Program-made: the position numbers and the translations under genes
The notes under the pieces: generated by a model
Database searches by the model: none
What the model saw: the letters and a program-made list of their open reading frames with translations, nothing else
What the model was told of the DNA's origin: nothing
NCBI RefSeq assembly: GCF_024494575.1
Contig: NZ_JANHDO010000004.1
Coordinates: 124,001-188,000 of the forward strand
Source: Halorubrum salinum
Lineage (GTDB): Archaea > Halobacteriota > Halobacteria > Halobacteriales > Haloferacaceae
DNA length: 64,000 nucleotides
Direction: 5' to 3'
In this document: one piece after another, positions 26,924 to 35,513 of the stretch
How positions within the stretch are numbered: the stretch's first letter is position 1
Layout of the letters: every line of letters starts with the position of its first letter

Positions 26924-27988
26924 GTGCACGAACGAACACCCTCCAGACGACGCGTGCTCGCCGGCGGCGTCGCGGCGGCGATCGGCGGGGTCGCGGGCTG
27001 TCTCGGCGGATCGCTGCGCGGTGACGGCGCGGACGACGGCGGCGACGACCGCGTCCTCCGACTGACGCTCGATTCGGTGGGAGAGCGCCTTCGCGACCGC
27101 TTCGTCGACGATCCGAGCGAGGCCGACCCGACGTGGGACACCTCGGCGTTCGCGGCCGTGCGAGCCGGAGAGACCTACACAACCCAGTACCGGCGGCCGT
27201 TCTTCTCGACGACCGACGACCCGCGGTTCGCGGTCCACGCGGGGACGTACTACCGACTGGGCTCCGTCGTCGTCGACGAGGCGGAGACGGTTCGGCCGAT
27301 CCTCCGGCTGTTCGACACCGACGCCGACGGCAACACGGCCGAGTCGGGAGCCGCCGAGGGTTCCACACCGGGAGCGGAGAGCGGTTCGACGACCGGCTCC
27401 GACGCCGCGGTCGAGGCGGCGTCGCTCCCGTCGGGCGACCGTCGCGCCGTCGAGATCGCGCACTTCGCCGCGCGGGCCCGCGGCACCGAGGGCGGCGTCC
27501 CGATCGGACTGGTCGAGCGCGGCGGCTACGTCTACCGCCGCGCGGACGCGGTCGACGCGAGCGCGCTCCTGCCCGACGACGGGCCGGACCGGGTCCGGTT
27601 CCGAGACACGGTCTACCGGGTCGAAGTCTCTCGCGAGCGGTTCCACGAACCGGTGTACCGCGCCACGGGGACGGTGGTCGCGGAGTCGCCCGAGCGGATG
27701 GAGGCGATCCTCAGGGCGCGCGAGGTCGGTGCGCGGATCGCCGAGGGCGACCTCTCCGCCGACGCGCGACGGGTGATCGAGACGGCGAGCCACGGCGGAT
27801 ACGAGGAGTCACACCCGTACTCGGCGGCGTACCGGGCCGTGTTGCGCGCGCTCCACGAGCGGCCGTACCTCGACGGGGACATCGAGTCGGACGCGATGGG
27901 CACCGAGGCAGGATCGGGGATGCTCCGGTACGCGGGGCGGTACTACGACTACCGACTCAGGTTCGGTCGGGCGACCGATCCGAGTTAA
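26924..27988 (+). CDS. Tat-exported lipoprotein of unknown function
   Basis: A 354-residue secreted protein. The N-terminus MHERTPSRRRVLAGGVAAAIGGVAGC combines a twin-arginine signal with a lipobox (GVAGC), so Cys26 would be lipidated and the protein held outside the membrane. The rest has a mixed alpha/beta composition with YRLGSVVVDEAETVRPIL, YVYRRADAVD, FRDTVYRVEVSRE and a C-terminal RYAGRYYDYRLRFG; no known domain was recognised. Residues ~125-165 are low-complexity. It starts with GTG at 26924 with a TATA-like element (TTTATG) ~28 nt upstream, so the mRNA is probably leaderless. Confidence 0.82.
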   Translation: MHERTPSRRRVLAGGVAAAIGGVAGCLGGSLRGDGADDGGDDRVLRLTLDSVGERLRDRFVDDPSEADPTWDTSAFAAVRAGETYTTQYRRPFFSTTDDPRFAVHAGTYYRLGSVVVDEAETVRPILRLFDTDADGNTAESGAAEGSTPGAESGSTTGSDAAVEAASLPSGDRRAVEIAHFAARARGTEGGVPIGLVERGGYVYRRADAVDASALLPDDGPDRVRFRDTVYRVEVSRERFHEPVYRATGTVVAESPERMEAILRAREVGARIAEGDLSADARRVIETASHGGYEESHPYSAAYRAVLRALHERPYLDGDIESDAMGTEAGSGMLRYAGRYYDYRLRFGRATDPS

Positions 27989-28425
27989 AATCGAGTTCGA
28001 CCGCCGCCGGCGTCCTCGCGGCCCAGCGCCTTCTTTAAGAAGTTCATCCACCGCTTGCGGTCGGCCGTCTCCTGCCGCCTCGCCTCCGTCTCCGGGTCGG
28101 CCGCGTCGAGCCCCTCGAGCGCCTCGAGCGCGCGGTCGATCCCGATTATCGAGGCCGCGAGCGCCTCGCCCTCCGCGTAGCTCACCTCGTTGTCTTCGAT
28201 CGGCTCCAGCCGTTCGAGCCGCTCGCGCCGGAGATTCCGCTTCGCCTGCTCGACTCGCTCGCGCTCTCCCGGAGGGACCGAGTCGCGGCGCTTGATCTCG
28301 AAGACGAACGATCGGAGGTCGATCGGCTCGCCCTGGACCTCGATCTCCTCGGGGATGTCCGCGCCCACCGTCGCGGCCTCGCGGTTGACGCGTTCGAGGA
28401 GCCCCTTTCGCTCGTACTCCTTCAC
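27985..28425 (-). CDS. Haloarchaeal conserved protein, DUF5788-like
   Basis: A 146-residue soluble protein. It starts VKEYERKGLLERVNREAATVGADIPEEIEVQGEPIDLRSFVFEIKRRD, has a basic helical middle (ERERVEQAKRNLRRERLERLEPIED), then SYAEGEALAASIIGIDRALEALEGL and RKRWMNFLKKALG. I recall this as the DUF5788 family, unassigned in function. The GTG at 28425 is used because homology begins there and a TATA-like element lies ~28 nt upstream; a longer frame reaches 28527 through the 39-bp repeats. It overlaps the lipoprotein gene by 4 bp in convergent orientation. Confidence 0.78.
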   Translation of the reverse strand: MKEYERKGLLERVNREAATVGADIPEEIEVQGEPIDLRSFVFEIKRRDSVPPGERERVEQAKRNLRRERLERLEPIEDNEVSYAEGEALAASIIGIDRALEALEGLDAADPETEARRQETADRKRWMNFLKKALGREDAGGGRTRF

Positions 28426-28510
28426 GCCAGACGCGTAGGGGTGGCGGGTACTTTCGTCCTTCGTCTCACCCGCTCGAATCGACCCGCCTGCTGGCACCGT
28501 CGTTCGGATC

Positions 28511-28606
28511 GTCTCATCGCCCGTCACCTCGCCCGTCGTCCGTCATCTCGTCTCATCGCCCGTCACCTCGCCCGTCGTCCGTCATCTCGTCTCATCGCCC
28601 GTCACC
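28511..28606. repeat. 39-bp tandem repeat, about 2.5 copies, reaching into a histidine kinase gene
   Basis: A 39-bp unit that begins GTCTCATCGCCCGTCACC repeats at 28511-28549 and 28550-28588, and a third partial copy runs to 28606. The copies look identical. The last codons and stop of the histidine kinase (28582) are inside the third and second copies, so the kinase C-terminus was shaped by this duplication. Confidence 0.9.
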
Positions 28607-29703
28607 CCGTGCGGGCTGTCTCTAGCGGGGAGGTACAGCCGAACGAGGTTTCCCCGCGGTTCTCGGCGCTCGAATGCCAGCTCGCCGCCGATCGACTCGA
28701 TGCACCACTTCATCACGAACAGACTGACGCCGGTTCCGTGGCGCGTGCTCGTCAGGTCGGCGAACTCGTCGAGTGCGTCGATTTCCGTCTGCGGAATGGG
28801 CGGATTCCGGTCGGCGACGCGTATCTCCACCCGCCCGGTGTTGGGCGAGGGGCCCACGGTCACCTCGACGACCGGGTCGGAGCCGTCACCGTGTCGGATG
28901 GCGTTCTCGATCGCGTGGCGGAGCGCGTGATCGAAGGCGGCGTCCACGTGCACCCACATCGACCGGCGCTCTTCCACCCGGACGGTCGCGTTCGGATACG
29001 TCGAGTCGAGTGCGGCGACGACGTCCCTGACGGCCTCGGTCGCCGCCCGGTGTGACCGGTCCGTCTTCGACTGCACCGCGGCCTGCTGGATCTCCTTGAC
29101 CGACGTCGCGACCGTGCCGAGGTCCATCGCGGTCGAGCGAACGGACGCAGCGGCGTCGCGAACGTGCCTACGCGTCTCCTCGTCTGCGATCCGGCGGTCT
29201 TCGTCCGCGATTCGACAGCCGTCGGTCGCAGCCGCCAGACGTATCTGCTCTGCGTAGCCGACGATCTTGTTCGTCTCGTTTCGGAGGTTGTGACGGAGGA
29301 CGCGCCAGAACAGCGTCTCCCGACGGCTCGCGGTGTAGTAGTCGGTGATGTCTCGGATCTCGGCGAGTGCGCGCGCGTCGCCGTCGGAGCCTCGCTGCGT
29401 GAGCGACACGCTGGTCCAGACCAGTTCGCCGTCTGCCCGTTTGACCCGCCACGTGAACCGCTGCGGTTCGCCTTCGACGGCGGTGCGGAGCCGTTCGGCG
29501 AAATCCTCCGCCGAAAAGCCGTACGTGTTAGCGGTGTATCGCTCGACTGGCATGCCGCGCAGGTCGCAGACCGTGTAGCCGAGAAGCGCCTCCAGCCGGT
29601 CGTTCGCGTCTCGGATGGTCGCGTCGTCGACATTGTACAGCGCGATTCCAACGCGGAGCCGATCGAACGCCGCGGGCAACGTGGCTGCCGTTTGTGAAAC
29701 CAT
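28582..29703 (-). CDS. PAS-domain sensor histidine kinase
   Basis: A 373-residue soluble kinase. A PAS domain spans about 1-125 (GIALYNVDDATIRDANDRLEALLGYTVCDL...FTWRVKRADGELVWTSVSL...RDITDYY). It is followed by the H box LFWRVLRHNLRNETNKIVG, a variant typical of haloarchaeal kinases, and a HATPase domain with HALRHAIENAIRHGDGSDP (N box) and HGTGVSLFVMKWCIESIGGEL. No membrane segment is present. The stop codon lies inside a 39-bp tandem repeat. A GCTCTT-GCT-AAGAGC inverted repeat and a palindromic TATA stretch lie 35-59 bp upstream of the start. Confidence 0.88.
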   Translation of the reverse strand: MVSQTAATLPAAFDRLRVGIALYNVDDATIRDANDRLEALLGYTVCDLRGMPVERYTANTYGFSAEDFAERLRTAVEGEPQRFTWRVKRADGELVWTSVSLTQRGSDGDARALAEIRDITDYYTASRRETLFWRVLRHNLRNETNKIVGYAEQIRLAAATDGCRIADEDRRIADEETRRHVRDAAASVRSTAMDLGTVATSVKEIQQAAVQSKTDRSHRAATEAVRDVVAALDSTYPNATVRVEERRSMWVHVDAAFDHALRHAIENAIRHGDGSDPVVEVTVGPSPNTGRVEIRVADRNPPIPQTEIDALDEFADLTSTRHGTGVSLFVMKWCIESIGGELAFERREPRGNLVRLYLPARDSPHGVTGDETR

Positions 29704-29737
29704 GCGGCTATCGGATGTCGCGACGGAACGAGATATG

Positions 29738-29762
29738 GCTCTTGCTAAGAGCGATATATATC
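29738..29762 (-). promoter_or_regulatory. Inverted repeat plus TATA stretch upstream of the PAS kinase
   Basis: GCTCTT and AAGAGC arms (29738-29752, 3-bp loop) abut GATATATATC (29753-29762). Read on the minus strand, the TATA stretch is ~50 bp before the kinase start and the inverted repeat lies between it and the expected transcription start, a classic place for a repressor. Confidence 0.45.
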
Positions 29763-29932
29763 ACTCCGGACAGCTCCATTCGAGAAAAGACGGATCGCAA
29801 GCCTCGCGAGCGCGACGGCGGAAACACAGAGCGCGGAGAGAACACAGCGTCGAGACTCCACCGCGTCGAGGCCTCACAGCGGCGAGGCCACAGAGCGTCG
29901 ACGTTAACCCGCCCGCGGCACAACCGAGAGGC

Positions 29933-30763
29933 ATGGAGTCGCTCGAAGCCGAACTCGCGAGGGCGCGCGACCTCGACCCCGCCGAGCTCGCCGATTCGAT
30001 CGAGGCGATCGGCTTCGAGTGCACGCGCTGTGGCGGCTGCTGTACGGGATACGCTCCCGACGAACCGGGCGGCGCACCGGCGGGCGAAGGGGTCGGCGAG
30101 CGCGCGGCCGACGCGGAGAGCGATGCGAGCGCGACCGACGACGCGGACGCCGGACCGACCGGCGAAGCGACCCGCGAACCCCACACGGCGACCGTCTTCC
30201 CGGACGAGGTTCGCAGGGTCGCGGACGCCGCCGAGGCGGAGTTCGGCGAGGCGTACGACTGGCGCGACGTCGCGCGGCCGATGCCGTTCGGGCTCTCCGA
30301 GGACGGCGACGGCGAACCGAGCGGCGAGACGTTCGAGTGGGCGCTCGCGACGGACGACTGCGGCGACTGCACCTTCTACGAGGAGGTCGACGGACGGGGC
30401 GCGTGTGCCGTTCACGACGCGCGCCCGCTGATATGTCAGACCTACCCGTTCAGCGTCGGAAGCGAAGGGGAGTCACGACGCGACGACGGCGGCGGCCTCG
30501 GAGCCACCGAACCGATGGGCGGCGTCGTCGAGCGGGAGGGGCTGGTGCGAGCACACGAGTGCGAGGGTCTGGGGCGCGATATCTCGCGAGAGGACGCGGA
30601 GGAACTGGCGGCGGCGCTCAAAGAGCGGGCCGTTCGGGAACTCGAGGAAGCGATCGGCGTCCGCGACGGCTACGAGCCCACCGACGTCGACGGGGTCGTG
30701 GTCCATGATTCGGAGGGGCAGAAACGCCCCGACGGTAGCCGAGTAGATGAAACGAACACGTGA
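29933..30763 (+). CDS. YkgJ-type cysteine-cluster protein (zinc/iron-binding)
   Basis: A 276-residue protein with the YkgJ Cys motif near the start, FECTRCGGCCTGYAP (Cys-x2-Cys-x2-CysCys). Later CGDCTFYEEVDGRGACAVHDARPLICQTYPFSV supplies the second Cys group, so a metal-binding site is complete. Between them (about 50-85) is an acidic insertion, and the C-terminus is helical (EDAEELAAALKERAVRELEEAI). The ATG at 29933 is supported by the start of homology; the frame extends further upstream without support. YkgJ proteins have no clear function. It is divergent from the PAS kinase. Confidence 0.85.
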   Translation: MESLEAELARARDLDPAELADSIEAIGFECTRCGGCCTGYAPDEPGGAPAGEGVGERAADAESDASATDDADAGPTGEATREPHTATVFPDEVRRVADAAEAEFGEAYDWRDVARPMPFGLSEDGDGEPSGETFEWALATDDCGDCTFYEEVDGRGACAVHDARPLICQTYPFSVGSEGESRRDDGGGLGATEPMGGVVEREGLVRAHECEGLGRDISREDAEELAAALKERAVRELEEAIGVRDGYEPTDVDGVVVHDSEGQKRPDGSRVDETNT

Positions 30764-30904
30764 GCACCGCCCGCCTCACTGCTCGCTTCGACCTGTGCGG
30801 AGCGCTTGGATCGATCATTCGTCCGGTATCTGTCGGAGAGATCATTATATGTTCTAAAGAATAATAGGCACCAAGTCATGTGTCTCGGTAGCATAGACAT
30901 AGAT

Positions 30905-31039
30905 ATGCGACCAGAGTGTGACACTGGCGGTGAAAAGTTGTACGAGTGTTTCGAATGCGGGTCGCGGTGCGAGACCGGCGGAGCCTGTCCGGCCTGTGGT
31001 GGCGAACTGTGTCACTTGGGTCGGTCACGGGACCTGTGA
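30905..31039 (+). CDS. Small zinc-ribbon protein (rubrerythrin-like type)
   Basis: A 44-residue protein: MRPECDTGGEKLYECFECGSRCETGGACPACGGELCH. The CxxC...CxxC pair (CFECGSRC and CPACGG) forms a zinc ribbon as in the many short rubrerythrin-like domain proteins of haloarchaea. The ATG at 30905 fits homologues. An upstream ATG at 30878 would add 9 residues and lies a better distance (~30 nt) from the TTATAT element at 30845, so it could be the real start. Confidence 0.7.
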   Translation: MRPECDTGGEKLYECFECGSRCETGGACPACGGELCHLGRSRDL

Positions 31040-31077
31040 CCCGCGAGAAGCAGTAGCCCGGGTGAACCGCTTCGGGG

Positions 31078-32343
31078 TCAGTCACCGTCGCCGGCGGCCT
31101 CGCCGTCGGGGTCTGCCCCGTCATCGCCTGCCGCCTCCTCGCCGTCGGCGGCCTCGCCGTCGTCGGTCGCCTCGTAGTCGGGTAGCGACAGGACGTTCTC
31201 GCGGCCGAGTCGGAAGCCGTCGAGCTCGTCGTCGTCGCGGAGGCCGGTCACGACTTGGCTGGTCTTGGCCGCCGTCCAGTCGAGCTCCTCGGCGACCAGC
31301 TTCTGTTTCATTCGACCGCCGTTCGACTCGATGAGGCGGAGCACCTGTTCTTCGTTGCTCAGCAGCTCCTCGTCGACGGGCGACGCGTCGGCGTCTGCCG
31401 CGTCGTCGACGTCAGCCGAACCGCCCGAGTCGGCCGGCTCGGCGGTCTGGGCTGTCGACTGTGACCCGGACGTATCGTCCGACTCGGGAGCCGTGACCGC
31501 CGAGTCCCCGGTGTCCGCGTCCGGGGAGCCGCCGCGTCCGAAGGCGACGTACCCGCTGCGGTGGGCTACGACCGCCGCCGCGCCGAGGACGGCGAGGAGG
31601 ACGCCCCCGAGCAAGGGGAGACTCACGCCGCCCGCGACTCCGGCCGGTTGGAGCGAGACGCGCGGTTCGCCCTCGGTGAAGTCCGTCGGCCCCCGCCAGA
31701 CGACGGAGTCGTCGCGGGTCTCGGTCGGCGCGGGCGTCGTCTCGGCGACTCGGTATCCCTCCGGCCACGAGACGATGAGCGAGGTGTCGTCGTCGAGGAA
31801 CAGCTCGTCGACGGCGTCGCCGACGACGATGCGGTCGCCGTCGACCGCGGCGAAGTTCCGCCACTCGAAGCGGTAGGTGAGAACGCCGTACGACTGCGGG
31901 AGTTCGCGCCGGTCGGCGCTCACGGTGACGTTCGTCACCGCCATGTCGCGGCCTGTCGTGTTCTCGGCGGCGGCGGCGGTCGCGGTCATCCGCTCGCGGA
32001 ACCGGCCGGTGTACGTCGTCGTGTTCGATTCGACGTCGGTTCGGAGGTCCGCGAACGCCTGCTCTTCCTCCTCGGAGGACAGTCGCACGCGGTACTGGAT
32101 CTCCCACGTCGCGTTGCCGTCAGCGTCGACTGCGGTCTCGATAAGGACGTCGTCCGGATCGATCTCCGTCTGCTCGAATCCGACGGGAGAGACGCCGGAC
32201 CCGCCGGTGGCGTCGCCGGGCGCTCCCGCGGTACCCCCGGTCGCCGCGACGCCGAGGGCGACGAACACCGCGGCGACGACGAGAAGCAGGGCCGTTCGCT
32301 GCACAGAGTCGAGGTCACGCGGGGCGGATAAATCGTTTCTCAT
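31078..32343 (-). CDS. Membrane-anchored protein with C-terminal winged-helix domain
   Basis: A 421-residue protein. A signal/anchor helix (about 18-40, TALLLVVAAVFVALGVAATGG) is followed by an extracytoplasmic domain of about 190 residues (TWEIQYRVRLSSEEEEQAF...YRFEWRNFAAVDGDRIVVGD). A second membrane helix (VSLPLLGGVLLAVLGAAAVVAH) and an acidic linker follow, then a winged helix (LLSNEEQVLRLIESNGGRMKQKLVAEELDWTAAKTSQVVTGLRDD) that resembles haloarchaeal helix-turn-helix domains. This links an outside sensor domain to a cytoplasmic DNA-binding domain, so a one-component membrane regulator is likely. Such proteins (DUF7345/DUF7343 in my memory) are common in haloarchaea without assigned targets. 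Confidence 0.82.
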   Translation of the reverse strand: MRNDLSAPRDLDSVQRTALLLVVAAVFVALGVAATGGTAGAPGDATGGSGVSPVGFEQTEIDPDDVLIETAVDADGNATWEIQYRVRLSSEEEEQAFADLRTDVESNTTTYTGRFRERMTATAAAAENTTGRDMAVTNVTVSADRRELPQSYGVLTYRFEWRNFAAVDGDRIVVGDAVDELFLDDDTSLIVSWPEGYRVAETTPAPTETRDDSVVWRGPTDFTEGEPRVSLQPAGVAGGVSLPLLGGVLLAVLGAAAVVAHRSGYVAFGRGGSPDADTGDSAVTAPESDDTSGSQSTAQTAEPADSGGSADVDDAADADASPVDEELLSNEEQVLRLIESNGGRMKQKLVAEELDWTAAKTSQVVTGLRDDDELDGFRLGRENVLSLPDYEATDDGEAADGEEAAGDDGADPDGEAAGDGD

Positions 32344-32427
32344 CTGGGTGGCTCGGACCGTCGGTCGTGAGCGGGTCGGATCACCGGACGAACGGAACGA
32401 AACGGGACGGTAGCGTGACTACGACGG

Positions 32428-33717
32428 TCAGATCGCAGCGACGCCGCTCCACGCACTCCGGAGGAACGCTCCGGCCGCGTCGAGGGAGTCGAGCAACGGT
32501 CTGTCACGTCCCGGGTTGCTCTCAGCGCCCGAACCGCGACCGGCCGAGCCGTCTCCGCCTGACCCTCCGTCAGCCGAGTCGTCGCTAGCCGAACCGTCAC
32601 CGCCTGACTCTCCGTCAGCCGAGCCGCCGCTAGCCGAGCCGTCGCTAGCCGAACCATCACCGTCCGAGCCGCCCCGGTCCGGCGGACCGGCCTCCGATCC
32701 GCCGTTTCCCGGGTTCGCGCCTCCGGACGCTCCGTTTCCCGGTGTGTCGTCGCTCGCTGAGCCACCGTCTCGTGCGGATCCGTTCCCGGGTGGACCGTCC
32801 GCGCCGCGTGCGCCCGCCGTGCGGTCCGGCTGCGACGCGTTCTCCGGACCGAGACCCTGCACGCCGGTGTCGTTACCGCGACCGGGCGCGGCGTCGGTGC
32901 CGTTGCCCGCGTCGGTCGGTCGGCCGGCCCCGGGCCGGTCTGTCGCTCCGGGCGGACCCTGATCGGAATCGGTTCCGTTCGCGGCGTCGTCCGGGGGGCC
33001 GCGGCGAGCGGGCGGCCCGCGACGATCCGCGGCGAGCGGGCGGCCCGTCTCGTTGCCGGCGATGCCGCGGGCCATCGCGGCGACCTCCGGACCGCTCAGG
33101 TCGCTCGCCTGCCGGCGAACCGCGTTCAACCGCTTCTCGTCGAGTCCGCGCTGCGCTCTGGCCGGTTCCGGAAGGCGCTCGGCGACGTCCGCGCTCCGGT
33201 TGACCTCTCGCCGCGCGCTCTCGGCTCTCGCGCCGATCTCGGCCATCCGCGCGGCGAACGCCCCCTGGCTCAACTCGCCGGCGTCACGGCGCTCGCGGAG
33301 TTCGCGCTGACGGCGCTCGATCGAACCGAGTTGGTCTTCGGTCCGGTTCAGTCGCTCGGCGACGACCGCGGCCCGCTCCGCGTCGGTGTCGGCGCGATCG
33401 AGCGCGATCTCGAACGACCGAGACGACACCTCTCCCGCGATCTCGGCCTGCTGGACGCCGACCACGCCGGAGAAGCGCTCACCGGGAGCGATGTCTGTTC
33501 CCCCGCCCTCGGCGCTCGTGTCGGTCTCGTCCCCGTCGTTCACGCCGGTTTCGCTCGTTCCGTTCGCGTCGGTCTCGCTCGTTCCGTTCGCGTCCGTCCC
33601 GTTCGTCGCCGGATCGTCCTGGGCGACGGCCGTGCCGACCGGGCCGGCCGCGGCCACGCCGACCAGTCCGACGACCGCGACGGCAACGACGACGAGTGCG
33701 ATCCCTCGGTTCATCAC
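32428..33717 (-). CDS. Secreted DUF7096-like protein with Gly/Ser/Asp repeat tail
   Basis: A 429-residue exported protein. It has a signal helix MMNRGIALVVVAVAVVGLVGVAAAG, an Asn-Gly-Thr-rich spacer (possible N-glycosylation sites NGT, NGTSE), and a coiled helical domain (about 80-200: RFSGVVGVQQAEIAGEV...RRQRELRERRDAGELSQGAFAARMAEIGARAE). From ~220 on there is a long low-complexity tail of Gly, Ser, Asp and Pro with SDGS/SADGGSGGDG repeats. I recall similar haloarchaeal proteins as DUF7096; the function is unknown. A strong TATA box (TATATAAA on the plus strand at 33741, TTTATATA on the minus strand) lies 24 bp before the ATG at 33717. The message is leaderless by prediction. Confidence 0.75.
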   Translation of the reverse strand: MMNRGIALVVVAVAVVGLVGVAAAGPVGTAVAQDDPATNGTDANGTSETDANGTSETGVNDGDETDTSAEGGGTDIAPGERFSGVVGVQQAEIAGEVSSRSFEIALDRADTDAERAAVVAERLNRTEDQLGSIERRQRELRERRDAGELSQGAFAARMAEIGARAESARREVNRSADVAERLPEPARAQRGLDEKRLNAVRRQASDLSGPEVAAMARGIAGNETGRPLAADRRGPPARRGPPDDAANGTDSDQGPPGATDRPGAGRPTDAGNGTDAAPGRGNDTGVQGLGPENASQPDRTAGARGADGPPGNGSARDGGSASDDTPGNGASGGANPGNGGSEAGPPDRGGSDGDGSASDGSASGGSADGESGGDGSASDDSADGGSGGDGSAGRGSGAESNPGRDRPLLDSLDAAGAFLRSAWSGVAAI

Positions 33718-33740
33718 GACGATGATACGTGACGTATCCG

Positions 33741-33748
33741 TATATAAA
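33741..33748 (-). promoter_or_regulatory. TATA box of the DUF7096-like gene
   Basis: TTTATATA on the minus strand, 24 bp before the start codon. This is the clearest core promoter in the GC-rich part of the window and gives a leaderless transcript. Confidence 0.65.
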
Positions 33749-33872
33749 TGCGACTCCGTTAAGCCGGATTAACCCCGATTAACCCGCCGACTGCGCGGCG
33801 ATGGGTGATTCTTCGACATCGGCCGCGCAGCGACGGAGATCGGCGTGAGATGCGACGCCGTCTGCGGTCTCC

Positions 33873-35348
33873 TCAGTACGACTTCGCGAAGTACGCCGTC
33901 CGCTCGGCGTCGTCGCCGCAGATCGCGCAGGTCTCGTCGCCGTCGCCGTCGACGAGCGGGTCCTCGTCCTCGAAGGGGACCATCACGATCTCGGCGGCCA
34001 TCGGCTCTTTGATCGGCTCCTCGCACTCCTCGTCGCCGCACCACGGGGTCTTCACGTACCCGCCGTGCTGGCCGAGCGTACCCAGGATCTCCGCGCGGTC
34101 GTCCGCCTCGCGCACCGCGCCGTCGAGCGTCTCCTCGGCGGCCGCGTACAGCTTCGCGTAGATCGTCTCGAAGTGGTCGCGGACGGTCTCGACGATGTCG
34201 GTCCGGTCCTCGACCACGCTCTCGCCGTCGGGTCGGTGGACGAGCGTGAGCTCGTCGTCGTCGACCTCGTGGGGGCCGATCTCGATCCGGAGCGGAACGC
34301 CGTTCAGCTCGTGTTCGTTGAACTTGAATCCGGGATTGCGCTCGTCACGGTCGTCGAGTTCGACGCGGACGCCGGCGTCGTCGAGGTCTTCAGCCACGCC
34401 CTCGGCGTACTCCAACACGTCGTCTTTGGTGTCCTCCTGCCAGATCGGGACGACGACGACCTGTTCGGGCGCGACCGTCGGCGGGACGACGAGCCCCTGC
34501 TCGTCGGAGTGGGTCATGATCAGCGCGCCGAGCGCTCGCCACGAGAGCCCCCACGAGGTGGTGTGGGCGGTTCGCTTCTCTTCGGTCTCGTCCGAGTACG
34601 TGATGTCGAACGCCTCCGCGAACGACTGTCCGAGGTGGTGGGAGGTCGCGCCCTGCACCGACTTCCCGTCGGGCATCAGCGCCTCGACGGTCGTGGTCGT
34701 GTCCGCGCCGGGGAACTTGTCGTGATCCGGTTTCTGGCCCTTCAGGACCGGGATCGCGAGCAGGTCCTCGTAGACGGACTCGTACTGGTCGAGCCGGGTC
34801 ATCGTCTCCGCCCACGCGTCCTCGCGCGTGGCGTGGGCGGTGTGGCCCTCCTGCCAGAGGAACTCCTTCGTGCGGAAGAACGGCTTCGTCTCCGTCGCCT
34901 CCCAGCGCACGACCGAGCACCACTGGTTCACGCGCAGCGGGAGGTCGCGGTGGCTCCGAACCCACTGGGAGATGTACGGCGTGATGATCGACTCGGAGGT
35001 GGGACGGACGGCGAGCCGCTCTTCGAGTTCGTTCGTTCCCGCCTCGGTCACCCACGCGACCTCGGGGTCGAACCCCTCGACGATGTCCTTCTCGCGTTCG
35101 AGGTAGGACTCGGGGATGAACATCGGGAAGTAGGCGTTCCGGACGCCCGTGTCCTTGAACTTCGCGTCGAGGAAGCCCTGCAGTCGCTCCCAGAGGGCGT
35201 ACGCGCGCGGGCGAGTGACGATGAACCCGCTCATCCCCTCGGGGCCGTAGTCGGCGAGCCCCGCCTTCTGTACGACCTCGGCGTACCACTCGCCGGTGTT
35301 GTGTGACTTGGACTCGGTGATTCCGAGTTCCTGGTCGTCGTCGCTCAT
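33873..35348 (-). CDS. proS: Prolyl-tRNA synthetase (archaeal/eukaryotic type)
   Basis: A 491-residue class II synthetase charging tRNA-Pro with proline. Motif 2 region RVNQWCSVVRWEATETKPFFRTKEFLWQEGHTAHAT and motif 3-type HTTSWGLSWRALGALIMTH are present, with the anticodon-binding domain after VVVPIWQED. The C-terminal CGDEECEEPIKEPM...CAICGDDAERTAYFAKSY provides a four-Cys zinc site and ends in the conserved Tyr. This marks the archaeal-type ProRS. Transcribed alone. Confidence 0.96.
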   Translation of the reverse strand: MSDDDQELGITESKSHNTGEWYAEVVQKAGLADYGPEGMSGFIVTRPRAYALWERLQGFLDAKFKDTGVRNAYFPMFIPESYLEREKDIVEGFDPEVAWVTEAGTNELEERLAVRPTSESIITPYISQWVRSHRDLPLRVNQWCSVVRWEATETKPFFRTKEFLWQEGHTAHATREDAWAETMTRLDQYESVYEDLLAIPVLKGQKPDHDKFPGADTTTTVEALMPDGKSVQGATSHHLGQSFAEAFDITYSDETEEKRTAHTTSWGLSWRALGALIMTHSDEQGLVVPPTVAPEQVVVVPIWQEDTKDDVLEYAEGVAEDLDDAGVRVELDDRDERNPGFKFNEHELNGVPLRIEIGPHEVDDDELTLVHRPDGESVVEDRTDIVETVRDHFETIYAKLYAAAEETLDGAVREADDRAEILGTLGQHGGYVKTPWCGDEECEEPIKEPMAAEIVMVPFEDEDPLVDGDGDETCAICGDDAERTAYFAKSY

Positions 35349-35513
35349 TACGCACAGAGGGGTCGGTCGCGGGCTTAAAACGTCCGAAGCCGACCCGTCG
35401 ACGCGACCGCAGCGAGATGCGGCAGACTCGCCAGGGACGAGACTGCGGCGGCCTCCTTCCAGACCGCCGGAAACGGAGAAACGTTAACCCCGCTCGGCGA
35501 CCTACCTCCCGGC

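Noticed and set aside
28511-28606. CRISPR-like repeats
   Set aside because: The units are directly adjacent without spacers and extend into a coding region, so they are a simple tandem repeat.
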